A program made the translations under genes and the position numbers. Below are positions 6,087 to 11,747 of a stretch of 11,747 nt of DNA, piece by piece. The number at the start of each line of letters is the position of its first letter. Position 1 is the first letter of the stretch. Under the pieces are notes generated by a model that was not told the DNA's origin, made no database searches, and saw nothing but the letters and a program-made list of their open reading frames with translations. The DNA is from Clostridia bacterium (lineage in GTDB: Bacteria > Bacillota > Clostridia > Christensenellales > Aristaeellaceae). Location: the NCBI GenBank assembly GCA_017469605.1, contig JAFUGB010000187.1, positions 1-11,747 on the forward strand. Direction: 5' to 3'.

Positions 6087-6648
6087 CGCCATGCAGATGG
6101 GCTGGCGCAAATGGTATATCGAGAAAGTGGAGCTGAAGACCTTCAAAAAGTTCGGCCTGGTCATCAAGGATGCGGATATTCTGGAGGTTGGCTGCGGAAA
6201 CGGTTACGCCGCCTCGCTGATCACGGTGGAGGGTCCTCACAGTTATACGGGTTTGGATATCATGCCGGAGCAGTTGGAGATCGCCAGGGGCCGGAAATTA
6301 TCAAACGCCGCTTTCGTAGAGGGCAGCGCAGATGATCTGAGCGGATTTTCGGACAAAAGCTTCGATGTTGTTTTAGACTTTTGCATCCTCCACCACGTGG
6401 AGGGATGGAGAACCTTCTTTGATGCGTGCCGCCGGGTATTGAAGGACGATGGGAGCATTTATATCGCTGATCTGTCCAAGCGGTGCATTCATATGGTGGA
6501 TGCGGTGCTTCACTGGGGACACGCAGAGGAAGCCCTGTTCACGCTGCATGAATTTGAGACGGAAGCAAATAAGCGTGGGTTCAGCACTGTTCATAAGGCA
6601 AGCGATCTTGGTCTCGAGGGCTATTTCAGGTTTCAGAAAATACATTGA
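6061..6648 (+). CDS. class I SAM-dependent methyltransferase, UbiE/Methyltransf_11-like
   Basis: A 195-residue SAM methyltransferase with a complete core. Motif I is LEVGCGNGYA (residues 41-50), Asp66 in TGLDIM should bind the SAM ribose, GSADDL (88-93) lies at the adenine-binding position, and FDVVLDFCILHHV (101-113) is the usual motif II region. RVLKDDGSIYIAD (125-137) is the typical following strand. GGAGG at about 6047-6051 precedes the ATG at 6061. An in-frame extension to 5875 exists, but it is read out of frame through the coding part of the upstream gene and has no ribosome binding site. Family members modify lipids, quinones and small molecules; the substrate here is unknown. Confidence 0.88.
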   Translation: MKLSIKEFDAMQMGWRKWYIEKVELKTFKKFGLVIKDADILEVGCGNGYAASLITVEGPHSYTGLDIMPEQLEIARGRKLSNAAFVEGSADDLSGFSDKSFDVVLDFCILHHVEGWRTFFDACRRVLKDDGSIYIADLSKRCIHMVDAVLHWGHAEEALFTLHEFETEANKRGFSTVHKASDLGLEGYFRFQKIH

Positions 6649-6673
6649 TATCACCTGAAGGAGGGTTCATGGG

Positions 6674-6982
6674 ATGAAACAGGCAAACGCCATAATTGGA
6701 ACGCACGGCGAGCAGTACGGGAACTGGATGTCCACCCCGGTATTTTATATGTTCGGGGCTGGGATCGCGCTGTGAATCTACGCGGTTCCGATCTCCAAGA
6801 TCGACGACGGGATCAAGGAAAACCGCCTGGTGACAACGGGCGCTTATGCGCTTGTACGCAATCCGATCTACTCCGCAGCCATGATCGCCTGCACGGGCGT
6901 GATCCTGATCATCAGGAATTTCCTGTTTGCACGGTATGAGATTGACGCCGGCGATGGCTGGCAACGGAAGGAAAACGTATGA
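6674..6982 (+). pseudogene. broken isoprenylcysteine/phospholipid methyltransferase-like gene
   Basis: A good ribosome binding site (GAAGGAGG, 6657-6664) and ATG at 6674 open a frame that reads YGNWMSTPVFYMFG, then stops at TGA (6773-6775, codon 34), then continues in the same frame with RLVTTGAYALVRNPIYSAAM. That segment is the hallmark of the ICMT/PEMT family of integral-membrane methyltransferases (G-x-Y/F-x-x-V-R-x-P-x-Y). The TGA probably replaces a TGG Trp codon, since neighbours end normally with TGA. The family's C-terminal part, with its EE and final Arg-rich segment, is missing: the frame ends at 6982, overlapping the MFS start. So there is a nonsense change plus a 3' truncation. 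TGA recoding is unlikely because truncation is independent evidence of decay. Confidence 0.68.
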
Positions 6983-8265
6983 AAAAGAAATTCAGCTCCT
7001 GCCGCGGCTTGGGCAAAGATTATTGGCTTTTTTGGTTCGCCTCCTCGTTCAGCATGGGGGCAAGCAATATCTTACAGTATGTTCTGTCTTTATATGTTCT
7101 GGACTTGACTGGCTCTGCGACGCTGTTTGCGTCCATGCTCTCCATCATCATTTTTCCCCGTATCCTGTTGACGCCCCTGGCTGGGGTTTTAGCTGACCGC
7201 GTATCGAAAATCAGAATGATGTCGCTAATATTGTTGGGAGAGACAGTGATATTGGTTCTGTATTTCCTGCTGGGACAAACGGTTACGATCAATATTGCGC
7301 TGGTTTATCTGCTGGTTGTCGCGTTGGAGACAGGAGAAATCTTCTATGGAGGATGCGAAGCGGCTATCCTGCCGGAGCTGGTTCCTTCCGAGCGGTTGAC
7401 AGACGCCATCTCCATTTCCAAGACGGATGACGGTGTCGTGAATGTGATTGCGCCGATGGCAGCTGCCCTGATTTACGATCATTTGACGATTGCCGCCGCG
7501 TTCGCGGTCATTGCGGCGCTCAATTTTGGATCATTCCTGATGCAGACGATGATCCATCCAAAATACGAAGCACAGCACACGGGCGTTTCCGCAAAATCAT
7601 CCGTATGGCACGATTTTATTGAGGGCGTCCATTGCATCCGAAAGGATCCCTTTCTGTGTGGCTTCATCAAGGTGCTGCCGATTGTCAACGCTTTCTTTGG
7701 TGCCACCTTTTCCGTCAGCGTGGCCTATTTGCTCAGACAGACCTATGCCGTAGATACCTGGGTTTACAGCGCTTACTGCTCGGTGACGTCCGCTGTCAGC
7801 ATGATTGTTCCCTTGTTTGCTGTTCCGTTGGTAAAAAAGTTTGCGCCGAACAAACTCTTTTTTGTGGCGACCATGAGCATTGCGGCAAGCATTTTTCTCA
7901 TCGGCGTCTGCGCCGTATGTGGCATTTACCAAGTAATACCCGTGATGATTTCGGTGGTAATCATTACGCTACTGGACTGCATGACCATTGCCGCGGCCAT
8001 GCCGATGCAAATGACCTCCTCCATCATGCTGCAAACCGGCGTTGGAAAGTCCGTTCTGGGGAGAGTTTCCGCGACGCTGCGCATGATCAGCATCGCATCG
8101 GTTGCAGCTGGCGAGATGGTATTTGGCTTGCTGAACGACGCCACTTGGGTATGGCTGCCGATTTTTCTCGGCGCGGCTGGTGTAGCGATTTCCTCGCTGC
8201 TGTTTCGCAAGGTCATGGGATCGCAGAAGGTTTATGTATCAGAGAAAGCAAATACATTTGATTGA
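6979..8265 (+). CDS. MFS transporter, macrolide-efflux-like subgroup
   Basis: A 428-residue protein with about 12 hydrophobic segments, the usual length for the major facilitator superfamily. The conserved loop between helices 2 and 3 is visible as PLAGVLADRVSKIR (residues 66-79), the motif A signature of H+-coupled drug exporters. The overall pattern, with NILQYVLSLYVLDLTGSAT near the N-terminus, is like the MefA-type/enterobactin-exporter-like group of multidrug exporters. AAGGA at about 6968-6972 precedes the ATG at 6979, which overlaps the stop of the broken gene before it. The codon choice looks less G+C-rich (more TTG, ATT and GCA) than that of its neighbours, hinting at a separate origin. 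It may export the product or substrate of the neighbouring methyltransferase; that is inference. Confidence 0.88.
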   Translation: MKKKFSSCRGLGKDYWLFWFASSFSMGASNILQYVLSLYVLDLTGSATLFASMLSIIIFPRILLTPLAGVLADRVSKIRMMSLILLGETVILVLYFLLGQTVTINIALVYLLVVALETGEIFYGGCEAAILPELVPSERLTDAISISKTDDGVVNVIAPMAAALIYDHLTIAAAFAVIAALNFGSFLMQTMIHPKYEAQHTGVSAKSSVWHDFIEGVHCIRKDPFLCGFIKVLPIVNAFFGATFSVSVAYLLRQTYAVDTWVYSAYCSVTSAVSMIVPLFAVPLVKKFAPNKLFFVATMSIAASIFLIGVCAVCGIYQVIPVMISVVIITLLDCMTIAAAMPMQMTSSIMLQTGVGKSVLGRVSATLRMISIASVAAGEMVFGLLNDATWVWLPIFLGAAGVAISSLLFRKVMGSQKVYVSEKANTFD

Positions 8266-8285
8266 TGAAAGGAGAATATCCAGCC

Positions 8286-8508
8286 ATGCATATCGACGCC
8301 ATTTGCCATTGTCGCCTGTCCGTACAATGCATATTTCACAGCGCTTGGCTGTCCTGAACTGATGAAAATTTTCTGTACCAATGACGATCGGTGCTATGGC
8401 AGCCTCCCCGGGCTGGAATTCAGGAGAACCGGAACGCTTGGCACTGGCGCTAACCGCTGCGATTTCAGATTGCGCGCAGCGTATGCGAAGGAAGCTGAAC
8501 AGCTATAA
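8286..8508 (+). pseudogene. remnant of an L-2-amino-thiazoline-4-carboxylic acid hydrolase-family gene
   Basis: From about 8302 one frame reads without stops to TAA at 8506-8508: ACPYNAYFTALGCPELMK, then IFCTNDDRCYGSLPGLEF, then RRTGTLGTGANRCDFRLR. The CPY...C..D..Y..LPG...RT.TLG.G...CDFR pattern is the C-terminal end of the ATC hydrolase family (named for a cysteine-biosynthesis enzyme of Pseudomonas). No start codon with a ribosome binding site exists in this frame. The likely original start is AAAGGAG (8268-8274) plus ATG at 8286, but that ATG is in another frame and stops soon. So the bulk of the gene was deleted and the join is out of frame. Many Clostridia family members are probably not cysteine enzymes. 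Confidence 0.72.
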
Positions 8509-8528
8509 TCTACAAAGAGGTGCATCAA

Positions 8529-9437
8529 ATGAGCTTTAGTGCAAGGGCGGCGGTATCGGCATTGCGTTTTGCCAAACGGCTGGGGCTGTTTCCGACGCTC
8601 GGGGACATAGACAGCGAAATGGCCAAGGCAAAGGGGTACAACAAAAAGCATCCATACAAGGAGCCTTCCGATCATAAGGCGCTTTACAGCACCCATCGCG
8701 TCGGAGGGTATCCGGTGCTTGTGATCAAGCAGAAAGGCGCCGCCCACGAAAAGGCCATCCTTTTCCTGCACGGAGGCGGTAATAAGGATGCCTGGAAGCC
8801 GGAGATATCCTTCGCCCGCGCCTATGGGAAACAAACCGGCGCGGATATGATTTACCCGATTTATCCGCCCTTTACCGAAATCCCCGTGGCAGATACGGCG
8901 GATCTGATCTATGCCATTTATCAGGATATCGAAGCAAAATACGGCGCGGGAAACATCGCGGTGGTCGGCGGCTCCTACGGCGGTTTCCTGGCGATGCAGC
9001 TCATCACCTGGATCAACCGGAACGGCAACGCCGTGGACATGCCGGGCCTGCTGATCATGAACTCCCCCTTCGCCTTTCCGGAAACAGAAGAAGAATGGGC
9101 GCTGGTCAAAGCGTATGAAAAGAACGATCTGATGGTGTCGGAAGGCGCGTTCAATCTCATGATGGCCGGCGTCATGCGGGCCGATCCTCAAACGCCGGCA
9201 TACGCGCTGTATCCCGACAAAATGGATTTTCGCCACGCGCCGGAGACATATATCTTTTACGCGGAAGAAACCTGTGCCTGCGTTTCTGGCGCAATTCAGA
9301 AAACCTATGCGCGGGATGGCGCTACGCTGCATATGCATAAGGAACCGGGCATGATGCACTGTTACGCCTGCGCGCCGGTATTCCCGGAAAGCAGACGGGA
9401 TTATAACCGGCAGATCGCGCTGATCAAAGGGATGTAA
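8529..9437 (+). CDS. alpha/beta hydrolase, hormone-sensitive-lipase type
   Basis: A 302-residue serine hydrolase. FLHGGGNKDAW (residues 79-89) carries the HGGG oxyanion-hole motif of the HSL/esterase group, VVGGSYGGFLA (145-155) is the nucleophile elbow with Ser149, and MMHCYACAPVFPES (275-288) holds the likely catalytic His277. The acid is expected near FYAEETCA (243-250), where Glu246 or Glu247 may take the place of the usual Asp. No signal peptide is seen, so it is probably cytoplasmic. I chose ATG 8529 because AAAGAGG at 8514-8520 is well spaced; GTG 8520 overlaps that site. It lies 20 bases after the ATC-hydrolase remnant and is the last intact gene of the operon. An ester or deacetylation substrate is likely but unidentified. 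Confidence 0.86.
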   Translation: MSFSARAAVSALRFAKRLGLFPTLGDIDSEMAKAKGYNKKHPYKEPSDHKALYSTHRVGGYPVLVIKQKGAAHEKAILFLHGGGNKDAWKPEISFARAYGKQTGADMIYPIYPPFTEIPVADTADLIYAIYQDIEAKYGAGNIAVVGGSYGGFLAMQLITWINRNGNAVDMPGLLIMNSPFAFPETEEEWALVKAYEKNDLMVSEGAFNLMMAGVMRADPQTPAYALYPDKMDFRHAPETYIFYAEETCACVSGAIQKTYARDGATLHMHKEPGMMHCYACAPVFPESRRDYNRQIALIKGM

Positions 9438-9479
9438 GCGCTTCGCGCCCGCAAACCCGGTTCGGAAAGGAAAAGCAAT

Positions 9480-9560
9480 ATGGAATAACCGGCCGGCCAT
9501 CGAGATCATGAAGCGGCTCGCCCATGGTTTTGCCGCCGCCGAATATGCAATCCCCTTTCC
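9480..9560 (+). pseudogene. possible gene-start remnant, family unknown
   Basis: GGAAAGG (9464-9470) sits 9 bases before an ATG at 9480 that stops after two codons. One base off, the frame reads NRPAIEIMKRLAHGFAAAEY with clean codon usage before running into the convergent gene's 3' end. This looks like the first ~25 residues of a lost gene with a one-base insertion, but I cannot name the family. It may also be chance. No terminator is seen between the two convergent genes. Confidence 0.28.
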
Positions 9561-10220
9561 CTATTTTAATTCTTTTCGCAACAAAGCTTCATCGACGCCG
9601 GGCATCACTGCCCGCAGATGGCCGATGAGACGTTCAAAGGATTCCTCCGGCGTCCTTTCATTGCGAATGCTCCAGAAATCAGCGCCCAGCCAGGTATCCG
9701 CCAAATCAATCACCGCGTTGCCCCAGCCGTAAGGCACGCCTTCCTTGGTGACGCTGTACTGAAAATCAGAGGTAACGATATAGGTCTGCATCTGCAGGCG
9801 GGCAAGCACAGCATCATAGCCTTTGGAAAAGCCGCATTCGCGTTTGGCATTCTTGGAAAGCGCATAGGGGTGGTTTTCCAGATAGGCCATCAGCAGCTTA
9901 TCCTTATAGGGCGCCAGGTCATCATCCACACGCTCGTCCCAGGCATAGCCCTCCCGCCGGTAATTTGCCAGATCGGGAAACCACTGCGGACTGATAAAGG
10001 CGGCCTTGTTCCGGATAAATTTGCCATACACGCAGGTTTTCTCCAAAGCCAGCGGCCCCTTCCATTCCCAGGGGCCCTCCCGATCGGTAAACCAGATGCC
10101 CGGATCAATATGCTCCTCCACCGACCAGCCCTTTACCCGGTTGGTAAAAAAGGGCAGGATGCCTGCCTCCCCGATCATGGCAGCCAGGTCTTCCCTGGTG
10201 CGAATACAGCCTGTAATCAT
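9561..10220 (-). CDS. AlkZ-related protein
   Basis: A 219-residue protein that I recognise as the short family named AlkZ-related. Supporting segments are DREGPWEWKGPLALEKTCVY (residues about 46-65), YGKFIRNKAAFISPQWFPDL (65-84), ANYRREGY (85-92) and a later LQMQTYIVTSDFQYSVTKEG (about 142-161). AlkZ/YcaQ proteins are HTH-type DNA glycosylases that open crosslinked or alkylated bases; whether this short relative has glycosylase activity is unknown, so a DNA repair role is inference. It has its own promoter at 10251-10279 and a purine-rich GGAAAG a few bases before the ATG. It converges on the plus-strand operon, stopping at 9561. Confidence 0.72.
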   Translation of the reverse strand: MITGCIRTREDLAAMIGEAGILPFFTNRVKGWSVEEHIDPGIWFTDREGPWEWKGPLALEKTCVYGKFIRNKAAFISPQWFPDLANYRREGYAWDERVDDDLAPYKDKLLMAYLENHPYALSKNAKRECGFSKGYDAVLARLQMQTYIVTSDFQYSVTKEGVPYGWGNAVIDLADTWLGADFWSIRNERTPEESFERLIGHLRAVMPGVDEALLRKELK

Positions 10221-10250
10221 CCGTGCTTTCCATCCTTTTGCATTTTCTGC

Positions 10251-10279
10251 ATGATAGCAGAACGAAGCGCTTTTTTCAA
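10251..10279 (-). promoter_or_regulatory. promoter of the AlkZ-related gene
   Basis: On the minus strand TTGAAA (10279-10274), 17 bp, then TATCAT (10256-10251) form a good sigma-A promoter. Transcription would start about 25 bases before the start codon at 10220. Confidence 0.66.
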
Positions 10280-10288
10280 CAATGACGC

Positions 10289-10320
10289 AAAAAAACAGGC
10301 CGCGCCCACGGCCTGTTTTT
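10289..10320 (-). terminator. bidirectional intrinsic terminator
   Basis: ACAGGCCG (10295-10302) pairs with CGGCCTGT (10309-10316) around a 6-base loop. It is flanked by A's on the left (10289-10295) and T's on the right (10316-10320), so it can work in both directions. Its job here is to end the minus-strand flavin reductase gene, whose stop is at 10381; the remaining bases up to 10380 hold nothing else that I recognise. Confidence 0.88.
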
Positions 10321-10380
10321 GGATGCTTTATTGAACAGCGTTGGTTTTCAGCGCGGCGGCTTTACGCTTGTGCGGAAGCC

Positions 10381-10953
10381 TTATTTTTTCATCAATCCTG
10401 CGCCGGCGTTCCATGCCTGGCCCACCTTGGCGCCAGTGGCATAGTAGCCGTTCTGGAACTGATCAAACATCAGCGCGTGCAGCTTTTCGGGGGCCACCTT
10501 GCCCTTTTCGTCCAGCACGGCCTCCTCGGCCTTCACGTTCACGATCCGGCCCACGATGCCGTCCACGTAATCGCTGTGCAGGAATTCCAGCAGCTCGCAC
10601 TCCATCACCACCGGGAACTCCTCAATGATGGGCGCATGCACCTTGTCGCTCTTCACGGCGTGATAGCCGGTGCGCTCGAATTTGTCATTGATCTTATTCC
10701 CGGAAGCGATGCCGAAGAAGTCGGCCGCGTCCATATGGGCTTCGTCCGCCAGGGCCACGGTGAAGGCGCGGCTTTCTTTGATGTTCAGCCAGGTTTTCTT
10801 TCCCTCGCCAATAAAGAGGATAATTTTGTCCTCATCGCAGATCTGGCCCCAGGCCACGTTCATCACGTTGACCTTTTCATTTTCATCGTAAGCCGCCACC
10901 ATGAGCACCGGCATCGGATACACAGCCTGGACCAAGCCTAAATCCTTTTTCAT
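10381..10953 (-). CDS. flavin reductase family protein (flavoredoxin-like)
   Basis: A 190-residue protein of the FMN-binding split-barrel flavin reductase family. It starts with the typical YPMPVLMVAAYDE (residues 12-24) and NVMNVAWGQICDED (29-42), followed by KKTWLNIKESRAFTVALAD (about 52-70), the T/W-x-N-I motif seen near the flavin in flavoredoxins, and FERTGYHAVKSDKVHAPIIE (about 92-111). Length and order are usual for the family. Such proteins bind FMN and pass electrons in the cytoplasm; the partner is unknown. AAGGGAAAG lies just before the ATG at 10953. It is a single-gene unit with its own promoter (11015-11043) and terminator (10289-10320). Confidence 0.88.
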   Translation of the reverse strand: MKKDLGLVQAVYPMPVLMVAAYDENEKVNVMNVAWGQICDEDKIILFIGEGKKTWLNIKESRAFTVALADEAHMDAADFFGIASGNKINDKFERTGYHAVKSDKVHAPIIEEFPVVMECELLEFLHSDYVDGIVGRIVNVKAEEAVLDEKGKVAPEKLHALMFDQFQNGYYATGAKVGQAWNAGAGLMKK

Positions 10954-11014
10954 TTTTCTTTCCCTTCTTTCTTTGCGTTTTCATCGCGAAGCGGGCAAAA
11001 CGCCCTACGCAAAT

Positions 11015-11043
11015 ATAATATAGGAAGATAACGGAAAAAGCAA
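11015..11043 (-). promoter_or_regulatory. promoter of the flavin reductase gene
   Basis: On the minus strand TTGCTT (11043-11038), 17 bp, then TATTAT (11020-11015) give a reasonable sigma-A promoter. The leader after it can form a small GGGC/GCCC hairpin (10992-11004) of unknown meaning. Confidence 0.55.
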
Positions 11044-11092
11044 GGGGCTGTCTCAAAAAGCCGGAGGAGAAAAGGGCGGGTGGCGCAGCCCG

Positions 11093-11747
11093 TTACTCCG
11101 TCTGGAAGATGGAGGCCTCCCGGCCGTCGCCCTCCCCGCCAAACAGGCCCTGGATGGCGTTCCACAGGGAATTGCCCGATGAAGGCGCCTGGGCCTGGGC
11201 AATCTGCACCAGCTGGGTGCCCTCCAGCAGCACGCCGTTCTGCAAAAGCTCGTAGTTGATGGGCGTTACGCGGTAGGTGTACACCACGCCCAGCCTGGCC
11301 GCGGCATCGGTATAATACACCGGCTGCCCCGCGCTGCCGTTGAGCTCGGCCAGGATCAGGCTTTCACCGTCGCTGTCCCGCTGTACCCGGAGCAGCGCGT
11401 TTTCGGCCGGCGTGATGCAAAGCACCGGGTTGCCCTGGTTGTTATGGGTCACATAAAAAGCGCTGGGGCCGCTGGGCGCTTTCCATGCGGTGGACTGCTT
11501 GGAAAGCTTATTGCCCGCGGCAAACACCTCGGAATACTGATAACTCTTGGGCGTCAGCTTGGTGGCCAGCATGGCCTCCCCCAGCCATTCCACGCTGGCG
11601 CGATCCACCGTTTGCCAAACGATGCCCGAAGGCGTGTTAAAGGCCGGTTTTTCCTTGCCGCTGTAGGCTGCCTTAAAAAAGTCCCGGGCCAGGGCCGCCG
11701 TGTAATCGCCGCCCGAAACCCAGCCGGCCAGCCGGTGGCGGCTGTCG
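11093..11747 (-). CDS. C-terminal part of a probable penicillin-binding protein (partial)
   Basis: The frame is open from the window edge to the stop at 11093-11095, giving 217 complete codons of the C-terminal end. The visible start reads DSRHRLAGWVSGGDYTAALA, then RDFFKAAYSGKEKPAFNTPS, a pattern like the end of the transpeptidase domain of class A PBPs, where the substrate-facing domain gives way to a linker beginning GIVWQTVDRAS. After it comes a beta-rich segment (AFYVTHNNQGNPVL ... GVVYTYRVTPIN) resembling a fibronectin type III-like module, and a Gln/Ala/Ser-rich tail. The catalytic SxxK, SxN and KTG motifs would lie outside the window, so the call is inference from the tail alone. A different cell-wall protein is possible. 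Confidence 0.58.
   Translation of the reverse strand, partial: DSRHRLAGWVSGGDYTAALARDFFKAAYSGKEKPAFNTPSGIVWQTVDRASVEWLGEAMLATKLTPKSYQYSEVFAAGNKLSKQSTAWKAPSGPSAFYVTHNNQGNPVLCITPAENALLRVQRDSDGESLILAELNGSAGQPVYYTDAAARLGVVYTYRVTPINYELLQNGVLLEGTQLVQIAQAQAPSSGNSLWNAIQGLFGGEGDGREASIFQTE

Noticed and set aside
5875..6648. Longer form of the UbiE-like methyltransferase starting at 5875
   Set aside because: The extension has no ribosome binding site, and overlaps the coding part of the membrane protein in another frame; AAGGAGG before 6061 fits the shorter start.
6773..6775. Reading TGA as Trp or selenocysteine in the broken methyltransferase gene
   Set aside because: Other genes here end in TGA in the normal way, no selenocysteine-type context was evident, and the gene is also truncated at its 3' end.
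11041..11060. GGGGCTGTCTCAAAAAG, which resembles ends of some insertion sequences or MITEs
   Set aside because: No inverted partner, target duplication or transposase is visible in the window.
11062..11092. Possible terminator after the penicillin-binding protein tail (minus strand CGGG/CCCG followed by CCCTTTT)
   Set aside because: The stem is only about 4 bp with an 8-base loop and the U tract is short; too weak to call.
1..11747. CRISPR arrays, tRNA or rRNA genes, integrases, transposases, phage genes
   Set aside because: I looked and saw none: the only repeats are the leader pair, the 11-bp repeats and the 51-bp coding repeat.

Overview
The window looks like a chromosomal segment of a fairly G+C-rich member of the Firmicutes (Bacillota), most likely a gut-type Clostridia. 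The evidence is the strong AGGAGG-type ribosome binding sites, TTGAAA-17-TATAAT promoters, gene families common in Clostridia (LCM-type methyltransferases, AlkZ-related protein, flavoredoxin-like reductase, secreted beta-helix protein with a Pro/Gly-rich N-terminus), and a class A-like PBP tail. Genus cannot be assigned from this sequence alone.

Layout. (1) Bases 1-398 are non-coding and hold a consensus promoter (217-245) followed by a structured leader. (2) 399-3431 is a plus-strand group: a GNAT acetyltransferase, an LCM-type SAM methyltransferase overlapping it, a small membrane protein after a 251-bp spacer, and a second LCM-type methyltransferase. (3) 3532-4965 encodes a secreted Pro/Gly-rich beta-helix protein with its own regulatory region (11-bp direct repeats and competing hairpins over the Shine-Dalgarno) and a clear terminator. 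(4) 5007-5336 is non-coding and holds a second copy of the promoter-plus-leader element, with extra hairpins. (5) 5337-9437 is a second plus-strand operon: multispanning membrane protein, UbiE-like SAM methyltransferase, a broken isoprenylcysteine-methyltransferase-like gene, an MFS exporter, a remnant of an L-2-amino-thiazoline-4-carboxylic acid hydrolase-family gene, and an HSL-type alpha/beta hydrolase, then a short possible third remnant. (6) 9561-11747 is on the minus strand: an AlkZ-related protein, a flavin reductase-family protein, and the C-terminal part of a probable penicillin-binding protein cut by the window edge.

The most interesting point is that the two plus-strand groups, both rich in methyltransferases and small membrane proteins, are each preceded by the same element: an identically spaced promoter with a dyad around the -10, then a two-stem RNA whose stems are kept while loops and one base pair change. 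This suggests coordinated regulation by a shared operator and/or a cis-acting structured RNA that I do not recognise. The second operon is visibly eroding, with two clear broken genes and one possible one, while the intact genes keep good start sites. The methyltransferases may modify a small molecule that the MFS protein exports, but no substrate can be deduced.
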